A stretch of 64,000 nucleotides of DNA, taken from assembly GCA_019914945.1 (NCBI GenBank), contig CM034112.1, positions 3,061,001-3,125,000 of the forward strand, given 5' to 3'. Below are positions 1 through 12,340 of this stretch, in pieces. The notes beneath the pieces are model-generated. The model saw only the letters and a list, made by a program, of their open reading frames with translations. It did no database searches and was not told the origin of the DNA. The DNA comes from Typha latifolia (lineage: Eukaryota; Streptophyta; Magnoliopsida; Poales; Typhaceae). The position numbers were made by a program, and so were the translations under genes. The stretch's first letter is position 1, and each line of letters begins with the position of its first letter.

Positions 1-660
1 ACAAGTAATATCACTCCATCCAAAATTTCCTTTTCCTATATTTTTCTTTCTCCTTTTTATTTTGTAATAAATGGGTCAAAAAATTAAACATTGCTCTTCC
101 ACCACAAACAGTGAGAAAAAAAAGATCATTAAATTATAAAGGACAAAAGTTAGAAGAGTAAACCCTTTGAGCTTAGATCTCTTGCTTTAGAAGAAAAGGA
201 ACAAAAGAAGGATCACGATTAACACACATGATCAATGCAAAAGAAGACATAATAATATCCAAGAAAACATCTATATCCTTACTCCCATGGCACATCTCCC
301 ACCATTACCAACATCCAGTCACCATCTTTATCCTCATAACGTTATGGCATACTCACACATCTCCCCTTCCATTCCAACTTCAAAAAAGAAATCAAATACG
401 AATCAAAACTACTTCTAATCTTTGTACTTATTCTCATGTCTTCCAGGCCTCCTCTAAGAAGGAGCTCCATCCATGCATGCTAACCTTCACATATATACCG
501 GCATTATCGTCGTTCTCGCTCTTTCTCGATCAAAAACTATTCATCCTATAAACCCTAACCGGTGGCTACCCTACTACTTGAGTCCTGCCATAATATATAG
601 CAGTACCCATGCATGCATGCATGTACAGCGAGTGAAAATATTTCAAGAACTACGACTGAC
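1..660. other. Left-edge AT-rich sequence, no recognised gene
   Basis: If the exon at 661-782 is real, this stretch is its first intron on the minus strand. Otherwise it is intergenic. Both strands show only short incidental open frames. A GCATGC-rich patch lies at 608-622. I see no conserved domain. Confidence 0.5.
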
Positions 661-782
661 TTAGATGCATGAGCCACTTCGCCATCCTCATCATCGCCTT
701 CGTTCTTCGTCGACGGCCGTTTCTTAGCCGCCGCCGTCGGTGTCGGCTTATCGGCAGTGGGGAGCCCTAGAGATAGCTCCAT
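661..782 (-). CDS. Possible first exon of an EAR-motif protein (Aux/IAA-like), partial
   Basis: An ATG at 780-782 (minus) opens a reading frame beginning MELSLGLPTADKP, then an Ala/Lys/Arg stretch (AAAKKRP) and an acidic NEGDDEDGE segment. ELSLGL fits the LxLxL EAR repressor motif. It also resembles domain I at the N-terminus of some Aux/IAA proteins, and some HD-Zip II proteins start similarly. The frame stays open to 555, but a fair donor (AA|GTCAGT, GT at 660-659) would end a 122-nt exon at 661. A TATA-like stretch on the minus strand at about 831-842 lies some 50 bases upstream. No Aux/IAA domain II-IV sequence is visible in 1-660, so the rest would be beyond the left edge. Identity is inferred from a short motif only and could be chance. 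Confidence 0.35.
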
Positions 783-3115
783 GTCTACAGAACGATGAGC
801 TAAGGAGGAAGAAGATGCACGGTATGAAGTATAAATATATCTATAGCTAGGCGGGTTTGGGGGAATAAGGGGGAAGGTGAAGGAGGCAGGAATAAGTTGA
901 GATGTAGAGGTGAATAGGGGAGAGAATAAGTGGTGGGCCGGGTGGATAAGTTTGGTTTATTTGTCGGGTCGAATAGGGACAGTGGAAATTGATTAATTCG
1001 AAAGGGTTTGATTGGTTCCGGGCGAACCGGATCGGGTGGACCAGGGTGCTGACCGTGTGGGTCCGATTGGGTTCGGTGGGGCCACGTGGAGGAGGAATGG
1101 GGTTTGGAGACATGATCTTCATTCTCTCTCTCTGGTTTTTTTTTAAAAGAAATTTATGTAAAATACCCTACATTTTGTCTTTATTATTAGTCGGCCACCA
1201 TGCAATTTTTATTAAAATTTCTCAAATAGAGTTGAATGTCTATAGAATATAGATGAAAATAACTCTGGTGCCTCTAAAAAGTTTTTTTTAGATTAAGATA
1301 AAAATAAGTGAAAAATTATAATTTTAAAATCACTTAAGGGTTGGGTTAAATATATTTTACTACCATATAATTTGTCTAAAATTACTTTATCTCGCGTACT
1401 TCAAAATATCTCTAATTTGTACTTACGACTAAAACGAGAGTGTGCAGTTTGTTTTTTATAAAAGTTAATGGAGTGTACTCAAAAGTATGTCATCTTGTTT
1501 GTAATGCAAAATAAATAAGTTCCGATCTGAGCTTTTTTTTAACATGTATTCATCTTTTTCTCAGATGTGATCTAACTACTATACTTCATAAAAACTCGGG
1601 TTTAATAATACTTACTATATAGTTAGTATAGCATGTGGGTATTTTTTGAAGAGACAAAATGCCTAGATAAGAGGAGAACATTTTTGTCCATAAAAATTAG
1701 ATGCAGAATGAATTCAACCCCCCATTCAATTTTAGACATTTTTTAGGCATGCTCTATTAATTTGGATAAAAAAAATTAACCGTCTTACTTTAGTCATCAG
1801 TATAATAATTTATTTCAGACTTTTTGAAGAACATACGGTAAAACAATTTTAGACATCGATTAGATGGTAAAATATTACCATTAAGTATTTTAATAATATT
1901 CTATGTTTCGTTAATTATTGTTAGGAAAAAAAATTAACTCAGAATATTTTTGATAAATGCTTTTATTATAAAAGACACCAAACCTTGTTTTTATTGTTTG
2001 CTAACAACCTATCAGATATGATAGTATTTATTCTTTGGCCCGAAGCTAATTAGAGCAAAATACAGTTTACTTCATGTGGTTTAGCCCGATTTTAACTTAC
2101 CCCTTATACTTTAATTTAAGCGCTTAAATTATATTTAAATGGATTAAATGTCTTAGTTAATGGTGATTAACAATTGTAAGTTTGCATTAAATCACAAAAT
2201 TGAATGTGCGATATCATAATACAACGAAAACTATATTTTTTATGTGAGACAAAAATTATTAATAAATATTTCATATTAAACTGAAAAAAGAAAGGATATT
2301 CTATCATTTGTATGTGTTTGCTAACCTTAATAATAATCTGTTAAAAATATTTTATTTAAAAACTAAAGCAATTATGTGAAAAAAAATCCCTTTTTTTAGT
2401 CATTAACACCACGCCATGCAGCTATTTTAATCCCTATAGTTTATTCTTATCGTCTCAAAACCAGGCGAGTTAGGGTTTTTATTCTTATAAATTTCCTTGA
2501 AGATATTTTAATGTAAAAAAGGGAGAGACAACAATCAACACTGCAGACAATGGTATATATAGAGCAAACCAAACTATTTTAAAGAATGATATATTTAACT
2601 CAATGGAAGATCAATAATTCACTATATATCATGGAGCAAGGGCTAATGCAATGCAATGCAACCTTTGTGGGTGTGCCCAGGTGATAAACTCAACTGTCAG
2701 GATTGTGGAACAATGCTCTAAAGTAGCCAGTCATCAAATGAGCCATTGAGGACTGGAATATCTTAATGACTGCCAACATCATAGGCTTAATAGCACTCAA
2801 AGAAGCACAAAAGATGATAAACATAATCTAGGAGACAAATGTCCCGAGATTACGATGGGCTTGCTTTCGGGTACTGAGAAAAATACCACAAATAGATCTC
2901 GAAAGGTACTGTATGAAATTCTGCGCAAATGCAAATCACTTCGTGGCTATACACATTGAGGAACTTTACAACATGATCCAGGAAATTTGCAATGTATAAG
3001 GTTACACTCTCATAGAAGCAGAGGTTTTTTGTTTCTTTTCAGATGGCCAGATAGTCAAAGTACTCAATGACAAAAACCACATTCAATGTACACATTGTCG
3101 ATCGACATACTAATT
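783..3115. other. Intergenic AT-rich region with one G-box
   Basis: No coding sequence is recognised. The first 350 bases are moderately GC-rich and contain a CACGTG G-box at 1083-1088, which could serve the candidate minus-strand gene starting at 782. From 1150 onward the DNA is AT-rich. The stretch around 1343-1460 resembles one end of the inverted-repeat element at 57854-58140 (shared GGGTTAAATATATTTTA-type start). About 2050-2300 also has a MITE-like look, but no boundaries could be set. About 2640-3115 is probably the 3' flank of the B-box gene. Confidence 0.55.
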
Positions 3116-6100
3116 TTACTTGCAATCTCTTTCAAGAGGACTGGTAGGAACAACACCAGAGGAGTCATGGTTAGTGCTGCTTAAGTGATCCACTCCCAGA
3201 CTCTTCGGTGTGACCATAGGGATAGAAAGTAAAATAAGACAGGAGTCAGTGAACCAGAAAAGTTTAGGAATTATCCAAGAGGAAGGAGGAAGATAGAAGC
3301 ATGGAATATGCAAACCTGGGTATTTGAAGCCTGCCCTTGAGCTCGAACAGGTCTCATGTTTAAGTCGATCATTTCGGAATCCATTTTCACATGATCCTCA
3401 ATGTTTGCATCTAAGGCAGGATTGACAGACACCTTGTGATTCAGCATATTATCTCTCGTCATTGCTCCAGGCACCTCACTGCGGTCCCTCCTGTTTCCAG
3501 TCTGGTCTTTGGGTTGAGAAATATCATTAATATGACCCGGTTTATCTCCTGGAAACTATTAAAGAACTAATTTAGAATTTTATAGAGTGGAGTCCAATGG
3601 CTGCTGCAATAATAGAACATACCTCAACTCGCTGTCTCAACAGGAGATACCTTCCATGGGTTCTTTTCCCCCCAACATGGACAATCATATCACATTGCAA
3701 GCAAAGTGATGTACCATCTATCTCACAATAAAAGAAAGCTATGTACAATAGAAAAGCAAAATATTTAAGTTCTAGTAATATGAAGAAAAGGATGAGTTGG
3801 AGGAGGGAGACAAACATACCAGGTGCATTCTCACATATGTCACAGCGAGGAACTTCACTAGGGTCAGCAAGTCCTACTCGCACATGTCGACTAGCAAGCT
3901 TGTTACACATGTGGACCTGTATGGCCAATTGGAAGAAACCGAGTAAAGTGGTTGATCAGATGAGTATGCCCTTGAAGTAGAATTATCATAGTAGTGCAAG
4001 CCTTTTCCCAACAATAATAGGTTACTGGCACAACTCAAATTCAAGAAGATGAATGGACTGTTTCTTCCAACCAACAAGTTTCGAATTGATGGCAATTGTA
4101 AAGAATAAATTTCAAGCGACTTCCAAAGTCCAACATTCTCTTCTATAACTCAAATTGCCAGGTCATCTTTCTCCTAACTGATGCTCTTCTTATAATTCCT
4201 AGGACAACTAGAGAGTTACTAATGGCCAAGTACCCATCAATGTTCTCAATAAGTGCCAAGGCGTTTATGCTGGCCATATAATGACTTAAGCTGTTAAGCA
4301 GCAATAAAAAATGACAATAACTCCAAAGGACTCCAAAGAATAACACTATGCCGCTATCAGCCTTATTTTACATATCCAATCGATTTGAAACAGGCAATCA
4401 TATGACAGGAAATCATAATAAAGCTAAGTGTGATAATAATAGTACAGTTGAATTTTATATTGCAAGATAACATACAGCAAGCTACTAAATACAGAATAAA
4501 ACACATTAGCTATATAAGTTGATTTCGAAGATGAAAACTGAAGAAGGACAAGGTACTTTCTAGAACTCTAGGCACCAAATTTGCAATTTGATAAATTTTC
4601 TAGTAGATGGTCCATCCAAATGAAGGATGCAACTATTAAGGCTGAGCATTTAAGTACTAGTACGGTGCTTCTTATATCAGAAGCTATCAGGTAGGCTGTT
4701 TTACATCACTGGACTAGGTGAGGAGGAAGGTAGAAGTCTGCTTCTGAAATCAATTGATCAATGAAGCCTCATGGTGACAGTCGGTTAGAAAGTACAAACA
4801 TTATTTAGAGAGTCAAATGCAAGTCCAACAATGAGAGGATGGACAGGAACAAATAAGAGAAAAATAAGGATGGTGAGAGGTAGGAAGTTCAACAATAGGC
4901 AGGAACAAGAAAACCATACTAGCCGACTGCTGTAACCTCTGTCAACCTCATTTGGAAAAACTATTAGAGAGAATAAAATATGAGAAAATCACAAACAAGA
5001 CCTCAACTTATCTGCTATGACAACACTAACTACAAAGAAGACAGGCAACTTATTGACTAAGTAGATGAGAAAACAAAGCATCCTACTGATACTTTAAAAT
5101 TACTTTACTACATCAACTTTGTTAGGAAAGATTTAAGTTATCTCTGTGTCATCCAGACCGCCTAATATGGTTTTGCGTATGAGTAATTCTTCTTAATCTG
5201 ATGGTAGAGGATAGTCATGCATACCTTATAACAAATCCATTAAATCATATCCTTTATGCCCAATTATTCAGTTGAAAGTCCCCCGTTGATGAATCAATCA
5301 CAATTTGACTTTCTCAGGAACCCAATGGGTCAAATCTAGATAAGTATCACACAACGGAATATCAAACAATCACCAGGTTAAAAGATTAGAGTGGTGGCCA
5401 TTTCATCTCCTAGAAGTAGTTGATTAAATTATTGTCGTCAATTATTTTCAGATATTCTATTTTCTTGGTAGTATGTCCCTTATCATATTGTGTAACTAAA
5501 TTCACATCAAGAATCTCAATTCACTTCCATGATAATTGTCCTAGAAATCTGGCACGATGTCATTGACTAATCTCAAGATCAAATTACTTTCTTTCCCAAT
5601 ATAAAATCAAATTACAATGTAGAGAGAAGAAGGTGAAGAGCAATTGCAGCAAGAAATGGGTCCAAGGCAGCCCAGAGCCATTAGATCTACTGCAGTTCTA
5701 TTTTGGGCTCGGCCTAGCATGTTTAATATCAGGATCAGACTGCCCTCAGCTCATGAAATTGTGTACCAACTTACTGGAAGCCATAAGCAGTCTTAGCTCA
5801 GCTTGCATGAAAACAAATTCTAAGCTGTAGTGTGAAGTGTTGGTATTAATCTCGCAAACATTCATTTACAATATTTCCATAAATTTTGAATTGTTGATGA
5901 CTAGGCTGAAGAACTAAATTAGAAGCCTTACCCTTTCCTCAATATCCCCATATTCCATACAAGATGCTCCCATTTTCCCAATAATCAGGGAGCGCTCTAT
6001 CATCAAATTACTGCAGTCCTTTCCCTCAGTGGAGATGATTTGGTGTCTTTCGCTCAATGGTGGCTTGTACACTTAAATCCAGTACATTATTTCAGTCATC

Positions 6101-8359
6101 CATGCCACCCTTTCAGATCTAGTTGGAGACCTATTAAGACTGTCAATTTTCATAGTGTCCTAACAAATGCTTGCAAGGTGACGCACTGACCAACTGACTT
6201 TGATCCACTCCGGAAGCATGATGGTTCTGACATCAAGCACTGTCGTTCCTCTTACCTCAAATCATGTTTCTATAGTCATGTGAAAAAGGACATGACACAT
6301 TCAGGTGTTGGGCCAAGTCATATAATTTGAGTTGAGCCAGGCTTGGGCTAGAATTTTGATGTTTCCAAGGAAGGCCTGGACCAGACTCATCCAAAAACAT
6401 TCATTACTAGGTTTGGGAAATTCTTTGCTCAGCTGAGTTTAGAATACTTCAGACTTTTGATAATTAAGGTACATCAACATTAGAAGCAAGAAAACAAGCT
6501 CCTTTAGATTCACAATAAAACTCCAACATCTAATCTCATAGGGAAAGATTAAAAACCACAATAAATAATTTTGTGTAATCTAGTTATAGAGATTTGATTG
6601 CTTTAAATTATAAACTGTCACAACCTCTTCTAACAAATTCTTATAAAGAGAATTAAGAGAAAACATCTAAGTAAGACCAAGTTATATGCCATTGAGCTAA
6701 CTATAAAGGTGACTATCTAGGCCCATTTTCATTGTTAAGGCATCAATAGCTGCTTGTGTTTGCTATGAGGTCCCTGTACTCTATATAACATACAATGTTG
6801 TGGAATTCCAACAATGAACTAATATTTCCATCTACAGATATATGGCTTGAGTATTTCTATGCATAACCAAATTTAAGCCCAAGAAACTCTCTTTTCCTTT
6901 CATCTCTTATTTCCTGATAGACCTCTCGCATCCTCTCACTTCCCCTCACTCTCCTCAGTAACTTCAATTACTATCCATCAGTTAAGTTCCCTAGGGAACT
7001 GAAAGTTGTTTGAGTTCCCAAGCTTCACTAAGCCAAAGACCACCTCATGCCGTCGGAGGGAATGGGCCGAGCAAAACATGGACATGCTAAACAAGGGTTA
7101 GCCCAGACACAGTCGTGAGCAAACCAGGTGTTCGAGTGCTAAACTCTGTTTCCTGAGTTGTGCCTTGCCCTGATCCTTCCTATAGTTGTCCCACATCTCC
7201 TCAATCACCCAGGGCTCATGGACTCACCACGTATAGCCTTGGACATGCATCTAATCAGATCAGTTATGCGCGCCCACCAGCCAGCATGTTCACAAATTGC
7301 GACCTTGACCTCCCATCACATCTGAGCAGAGCCCTGGTCTGACCCTTCCTAGGGTCATCCCTATCCTAGTTGGCCACCTGCCACCCTGTTACATGACCCT
7401 ACAGATCCAAGATGCACCCATGTCCGCCATCACCTCGGCTACCCACAAGCACCAGATAGCATCAATGGTATCAGAATCCATGTACGGAAGTTTCTCAAGA
7501 AGATGAAGAAACAACAAACCCATGAACATTCTTTCAAGAATTATCACTATACCATTCCTTTCCTTAGCTACACACCAGCGGTTCAAGTAAGAGGAAATGA
7601 GTACATCTGAATGGGTAGCACTCTATCTTTAAGCATTAGAGTACCCAAGACAAAATTCTGTACTAACATATTAGTTTCCACTTTCCAGTAACGGGAAAGT
7701 AAAGATGAAATACACATACCTGAAATTAAGAAGGACCAACAAATACTGACAATTATAAAACTATTTATCAAGCTAACCTCTACCCTCTTGAAGTTGATAT
7801 CAATTTTTTCGCAACATGAAATACTCCTAGCATGTGCTTGCAATATGGATCCTTTTTTTGTGATCTGGTTTGCTTCCAGTATTGTGGCAAATTCTATCCG
7901 ATTAAGTTCTTAGCAAGTGGTGTTACATTTGCTTCACACATCCAACTAGGAGCAACCCTAGAAAACCCCCTACTTTAGGAAGTCAAAAAATGTTAATGAT
8001 TAGAGATCATCAGCGAAGAGGAGCACCAGACCCCAATCTCTCCTAAAATTTCACGTATCCTGGGCATTCAAGTCCTAATCAATTAGCCAAAATTGCTCGG
8101 CTTTCAACCTAAACAAGCACGCAGCGAGATCGCAACTTTAGCACGATCAACAAAGCCAGATTCCATCTTTACCTCAAGTTACGAATCCAACATAAAAAAA
8201 AAAAAAACAACCAAAACCTGAAGACAAAATAATAAAAATAGAGAAATCAAGAGCATCGAACAAGACCTTCTCATCGCAGGGTCGACACAGCGCCGCCTCA
8301 TCCGCGGCACAGAAGAGAACCGCCGCCGCACTCTCGCACACATCGCAAATCGTCCGCAT
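3116..8359 (-). CDS. BBX19: Double B-box zinc-finger protein, BBX18/BBX19 type
   Basis: The five-exon model is 8359-8267, 3916-3820, 3738-3623, 3555-3316 and 3202-3116. Phases join to 633 nt, or 210 aa. B-box 1 has C5, C8, C17, D20, C25, C28, H33 and H42; B-box 2 has C56, C59, C68, C76, C79, H84 and H91. The linker reads [20 protein letters not shown] and the second box ends in [17 protein letters not shown], both typical of the DBB group. There is no CCT domain. The tail has the MIDLN motif and an NHDSSGVVP segment resembling the BBX19 C-terminus better than BBX18. Family members are nuclear B-box co-regulators in light and flowering control. The junction [13 protein letters not shown] confirms the exon 2-3 splice. 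The last-exon acceptor (CCGAAG|AGT) is the weakest. Intron 1 is unusually long at 4.35 kb. Confidence 0.93.
3917..8266 (-). other. 4.35 kb first intron of the BBX19-like gene
   Basis: This intron runs from the donor AAG|GTCTTG just after exon 1 (K31) to the acceptor CAG|GTCCAC before V32. It holds no recognisable coding exon on either strand. Stretches near 6290-6480 and 7020-7400 are more GC-rich, with words such as GGGCCGAGC and TTGGGCCAAG typical of decayed repeats, so transposon insertion may explain the length. Confidence 0.75.
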
Positions 8360-8489
8360 AGCTCTCCCCTACCTCTCATCTCCTCCCTTCCATCTTCTTC
8401 TCCCCACCCTACAACGCGCGAACTCCAAAGCCGCCTCCTTTCCCTCCGCCAACCAAAGAGCGGCTCTTCGATGGCGGTACTCTGCGTCG

Positions 8490-8534
8490 ACAGCAGCAGC
8501 AGCAGCAGCAGCGGTGGCGGCGGCGGCGGCGGAG
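8490..8534. repeat. Trinucleotide tract (AGC)n followed by (GGC)n
   Basis: About 45 bases of AGC units pass directly into GGC/GGA units, 130-180 bases upstream of the BBX19-like ATG. It probably lies in the 5' UTR or proximal promoter of that minus-strand gene. Long incidental frames through this tract on both strands are explained by the repeat. Confidence 0.85.
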
Positions 8535-8621
8535 ATGGATACTTCGTCGTGGTTTCTTATTATAAACTATGGTGGTGCCGGTGGTGGGGCCCGGTGGTGG
8601 GTGATAGCTTCGAGAGAGAGA

Positions 8622-8627
8622 CACGTG
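8622..8627. promoter_or_regulatory. G-box CACGTG, proximal promoter of BBX19-like gene
   Basis: A palindromic CACGTG within ACACGTGGCG lies about 265 bases upstream of the B-box gene ATG. G-boxes are bound by bZIP factors such as HY5 and by bHLH factors such as PIFs, which are known regulators of several BBX genes. Its function here is inferred. Confidence 0.5.
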
Positions 8628-8978
8628 GCGGGAGGTCACGGGGCGCAGCGCGGAGGGGCGAAGATCCTGTGCGTCTCGGATTTGGATTTCGCGAAACGAG
8701 ATGGCTTCTCAGCCACAACTCACAAGGTGGAAAAAAAGAACAGAGAGAAAAGAAGAAAAAAAAAAAGGAAGGAAGGGGTGAAAGGGTGTGGCTCCAAATT
8801 GGCTGCTTTATTTTTGTTTCTCTTTTTAGTATTTTTATTTTGTTTCTGGCTCTGGCATCAATTTGGAGGATAGGGAATAAATATTTGCAAAGGGTTGGGC
8901 CCCACTGTTTCAGATTTGAGAGAGAGAGAGAGAGAGAGAGAGCAACTGCACATGATTCGACATTTGCTGTCAGTATGC

Positions 8979-8984
8979 CACGTG
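8979..8984. promoter_or_regulatory. Second G-box CACGTG, distal promoter of BBX19-like gene
   Basis: CACGTG within GCCACGTGGC, an extended palindrome, lies about 620 bases upstream of the B-box gene ATG. A CCACGTCG ACGT-core site follows about 20 bases on. Two good G-boxes in one promoter suggest light or ABA input, by inference only. Confidence 0.45.
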
Positions 8985-9109
8985 GCTTGCCTATCCGTGA
9001 CCCACGTCGCCAGGATGCTTTCGGGAATTTGTTGACGATTTAGAATTTTCTACGTATACTAAATATAAATAAATGCGACATAATTAAGACATTTTTCAAT
9101 CGTGAAAGG

Positions 9110-9545
9110 GCAAGTAAATCTAGGGCTCTCAAGCTCATCGAGTGGGCTTGGCTGGTTGAAGCTTGAGTCCGGCTCGGCTCGATTAGAGTTGAGTCGAGCC
9201 CGAGCTGCTAAAATTGATTTGAAATTAATATCGTGCCGAGCATGAGCTGGAGCTGGCTCGCTTAGGCTCGGCTTCATAAGCTCGATATAAAAGGGTGCCG
9301 CCTCGTCCACCGCCGTGGTGCACCTCCTCCTCCTTTTTCTTCTTCTTCTTCTTTGGCTTAGCTTGGACTCGATCTGGTTTGATTCAGCTCGGCTTGAATG
9401 AAGCTTGATGATATGCTCATTTCAGGCTCGAGTTGAGCTGAGCCGAGCCGAGCCGGAGCCCAATTCTAAGGCTCGCAATTAATTTCGAGTCGAGCTTGAG
9501 CCAGAGGCGGCTCGCTCAGGCTCGTGCTGTTTACACCCCTAACTA
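9110..9545. repeat. GAGC/GGCTCG-rich dispersed repeat
   Basis: The stretch is dominated by variants of GGCTCGGCTCGA, GAGCTTGAG and GAGTCGAGC on both strands and ends at GCTGTTTACACCCCTAA. Similar sequence recurs at 47165-47480, 48476-48925 and 59425-59672, indicating a dispersed, decayed repeat family. I cannot assign a class. Confidence 0.6.
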
Positions 9546-9729
9546 GATCCTTACAAGCGAATTATATATTTTACATATTCAGTGCAGAATTAAATTTATC
9601 AAACTTGAACATAAAATTACTTAAAATTCAGGCCAAAATTCTATCTCCCATTCAGTCCACTTGATCTCATCTACCGGACCTATCAGAATACTAATTAATC
9701 CCTACTCAATATTAGTGATTGTATTTGAA

Positions 9730-9731
<2 letters not shown>

Positions 9732-9761
<30 letters not shown>
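9732..9761. repeat. (AT)n microsatellite
   Basis: About 15 uninterrupted TA units lie in intergenic DNA. Confidence 0.95.
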
Positions 9762-9764
<3 letters not shown>

Positions 9765-11479
9765 TCATGCACGTAAGATGTTTACTACTCAATTAAATTA
9801 GTGAAAAAAAAGGATCGATTTGTAGTGTAATATCAATTGGAAAGGCACTAACTCCTGTTTGGGATGAGTAGAATAAGCTTTTAGTTTTGGTAGTCTTTTT
9901 TAAAGGGTTTTGTTTGACGTGGACGAGATTGTGAAATAATTAAACGGATAGTGTTTTTAGTGTTAGTGAGCTGTCATGTTGACAAGTGGATAAGACCCTC
10001 GAAATGTCCAATGTGGTCCCACCCATGTTAGGCAGCAGATTATCTGCAGCACAGATTGCAGGAATGTTCCTCCAACCCGAGTGGTGCCAACTGCCAAGCT
10101 CTCTTTTGTTTGTATTAAACTTACAACTTCTCCTAGACCTTTTCTTAGTATATTTTGAGGCCACATTGGTTCAAAGTTGGTGGAAATCTATAGAGTCTCA
10201 ATTAAATCACAAGAGAGAAATAAATAGGGAGAGAGACTATTTTATTTAATTTTTCGTTAATTTAGCTCATAGTTGAGTTATAACTGTCCATATTGACATC
10301 GGCTATTCAAACATAAGAATTGTTATTTAGTAGATATCATGTTGAAGTATTATATGCATATAGTTTAGACTTATTTAGTACGAAGGTTTGTCCGACTGTT
10401 CAATATATATATATTGAAAAGGACTAGACTTTTTGTCTAGCCTACATAATTAGCCTTCGAATAGTCTACAAAAAAAAAACTTTTATCTTTTTTTTTAAAA
10501 AAATTAAAATTTATAGCATCTTAATTAATTATAATAATTGTAAACAATAGTCGAACTCCATAATCTTTCAATAATGAATTATCTATTTCTCTACTAGTGA
10601 GCTGTTAATAAAAAACAAAACAAGCTGTTACCATTTTGTTTAGTTATTATTAGAAGTGCACGTAATATAATGTTAGTAATTTCATGTTTTTGACATGAAT
10701 TTTATTAACTTTGAGCTAAGTTTTAAGTGGGGCCCACACATTATTAATGATAGTTTAATGGTGGAATTAATTTAGCTCAAAGTGTACTTTATTGTCAAAT
10801 ATTCACTTAGTCAAATCCATGAAGAGAAGTGAATGAAAATTAGCTCTAAAGTGGATATCATGGCAATTGAAAATAAAGAAAAGGAAGTTTAGTACCATAT
10901 TAGATATTTGAGAAATGTTAGTATGGTATATAAGTAACAAAGTTCATATGGGCTTTGGGCCCCAAAAGGGGTTACTATGCAACTCAACTCACACACACGC
11001 GCGTCGCCCGGCCCGGCTCGGTTCGCACGCACGACATACCTTAAGTGCTTAAAATTTTAAAATATACAGAGTAAACTGGAAGTACATGTGTAAACTATAA
11101 CTTACTCTAAATATTATTATTAGTTCAAAATGTATTATTATATATTAGTATTAATAAGAGGATAGAGTTAATCAAGTTTAACATGTAATTAAGGAAGCTA
11201 ATATAGATTCAAATTTCAACTATAGGTTCAGTTTTAACTTCTAAAATATTACAAGATTAAAAAATATTCGGAGCATCTTATACATAAAATAAGTAAGAGA
11301 AAAAAAGAGAGATTATAAGGTGCACTAGTTTATACAAAAGAGAAAAAGAAAATTTAAGGAGGCAATAATTGGGATTTTGTGGAAGAAACTCCTCCAAATG
11401 CCTTTGAAGTTAGTAGGCTCCCATATTACCTTAATCTTCAAACAAATTATTTGGTATTAAGATTCGTCAAACCATTGAA

Positions 11480-12340
11480 AAAAAGAGAGAGAAATTTTAC
11501 ATAATTACCGGTGAGTTTTTTTAAAATATTATAATTGTCATTACTATTACGAATCAGATCTAGATGTAAGAAAATTGTAAAAATTTATATGCCTCAGAAG
11601 TTAAGGTTCTATAGATCTGGTTTCACGAGAATCCGACGTCTACCTAAAAAGATATTAATAAAATAGTAGAGTGAGATCAAATATGGCAGATTGGTGGAGA
11701 AAAATGGCTAGGGTTTAGAAGTTCGGAATGTTTCTACGGCTATAATTTACTCCTAGACAGATAAATGCAATCTAATGGCTATAGTAAAATGTCCAACACT
11801 CTTATTTATAAGAGTAAAAGTTTCTAGCGTACCGATTATTTAATTTATTTAAAATTTAAAACAATTAGATAAAGTTAATTTTAACTCTAATTAACCCATG
11901 TGATCGGATCGTAACAACTATATTCTTTAACATATCAAAATTGTTACTATAATCTTTTAACAAATTGTCATTATAGCTAACAGAATATTCTTAATAAATT
12001 ATCAAAGTTAATAGACACATACAAATATAAATGGCTAAACTACCCCTTCTTTTAAGTTTAAAGTATAAAATGTTTATTAATAAATTTTGAAATAAAATAT
12101 ATTTCGTTGTACTATAGTATTATGTATAATATTGGATACCTTTTATACTATTATTAATATTTTACGTAAGAGTAAAATATTCTTTCCGATCACAATTAAT
12201 TAGATTTAACTAATAGAATGATAGTTTAAAAGAGCTCAATGACTTCGGTGGCAATTATGAATATTTTGAGGAATGTAACAGTAATTATACTATTTTAAAA
12301 GTTCTCACTGGTAATTATGTAAAGATCTCTTTAAAAAAAA
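11480..12340. mobile_element. Inverted-repeat (MITE-like) element, about 860 bp
   Basis: The left end reads TTTACATAATTACCGGTGAG and continues to TATAATTGTCATTAC. The reverse complement of the right end (12260-12335) reads TTTACATAATTACCAGTGAG and then TATAATTACTGTTAC. These are clear imperfect terminal inverted repeats of 45-60 bases, preceded on both sides by an AAAAGAGA-type stretch. The interior lacks a transposase frame, so the element would be non-autonomous. The exact outer boundary and target duplication could not be fixed. Confidence 0.65.

Noticed and set aside
8471..9043. 190-aa plus-strand frame upstream of the BBX gene
   Set aside because: Made of Ser/Gly triplet repeats, lysine runs and an RERERE stretch from GA repeats. 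It has no domain and overlaps the BBX promoter.
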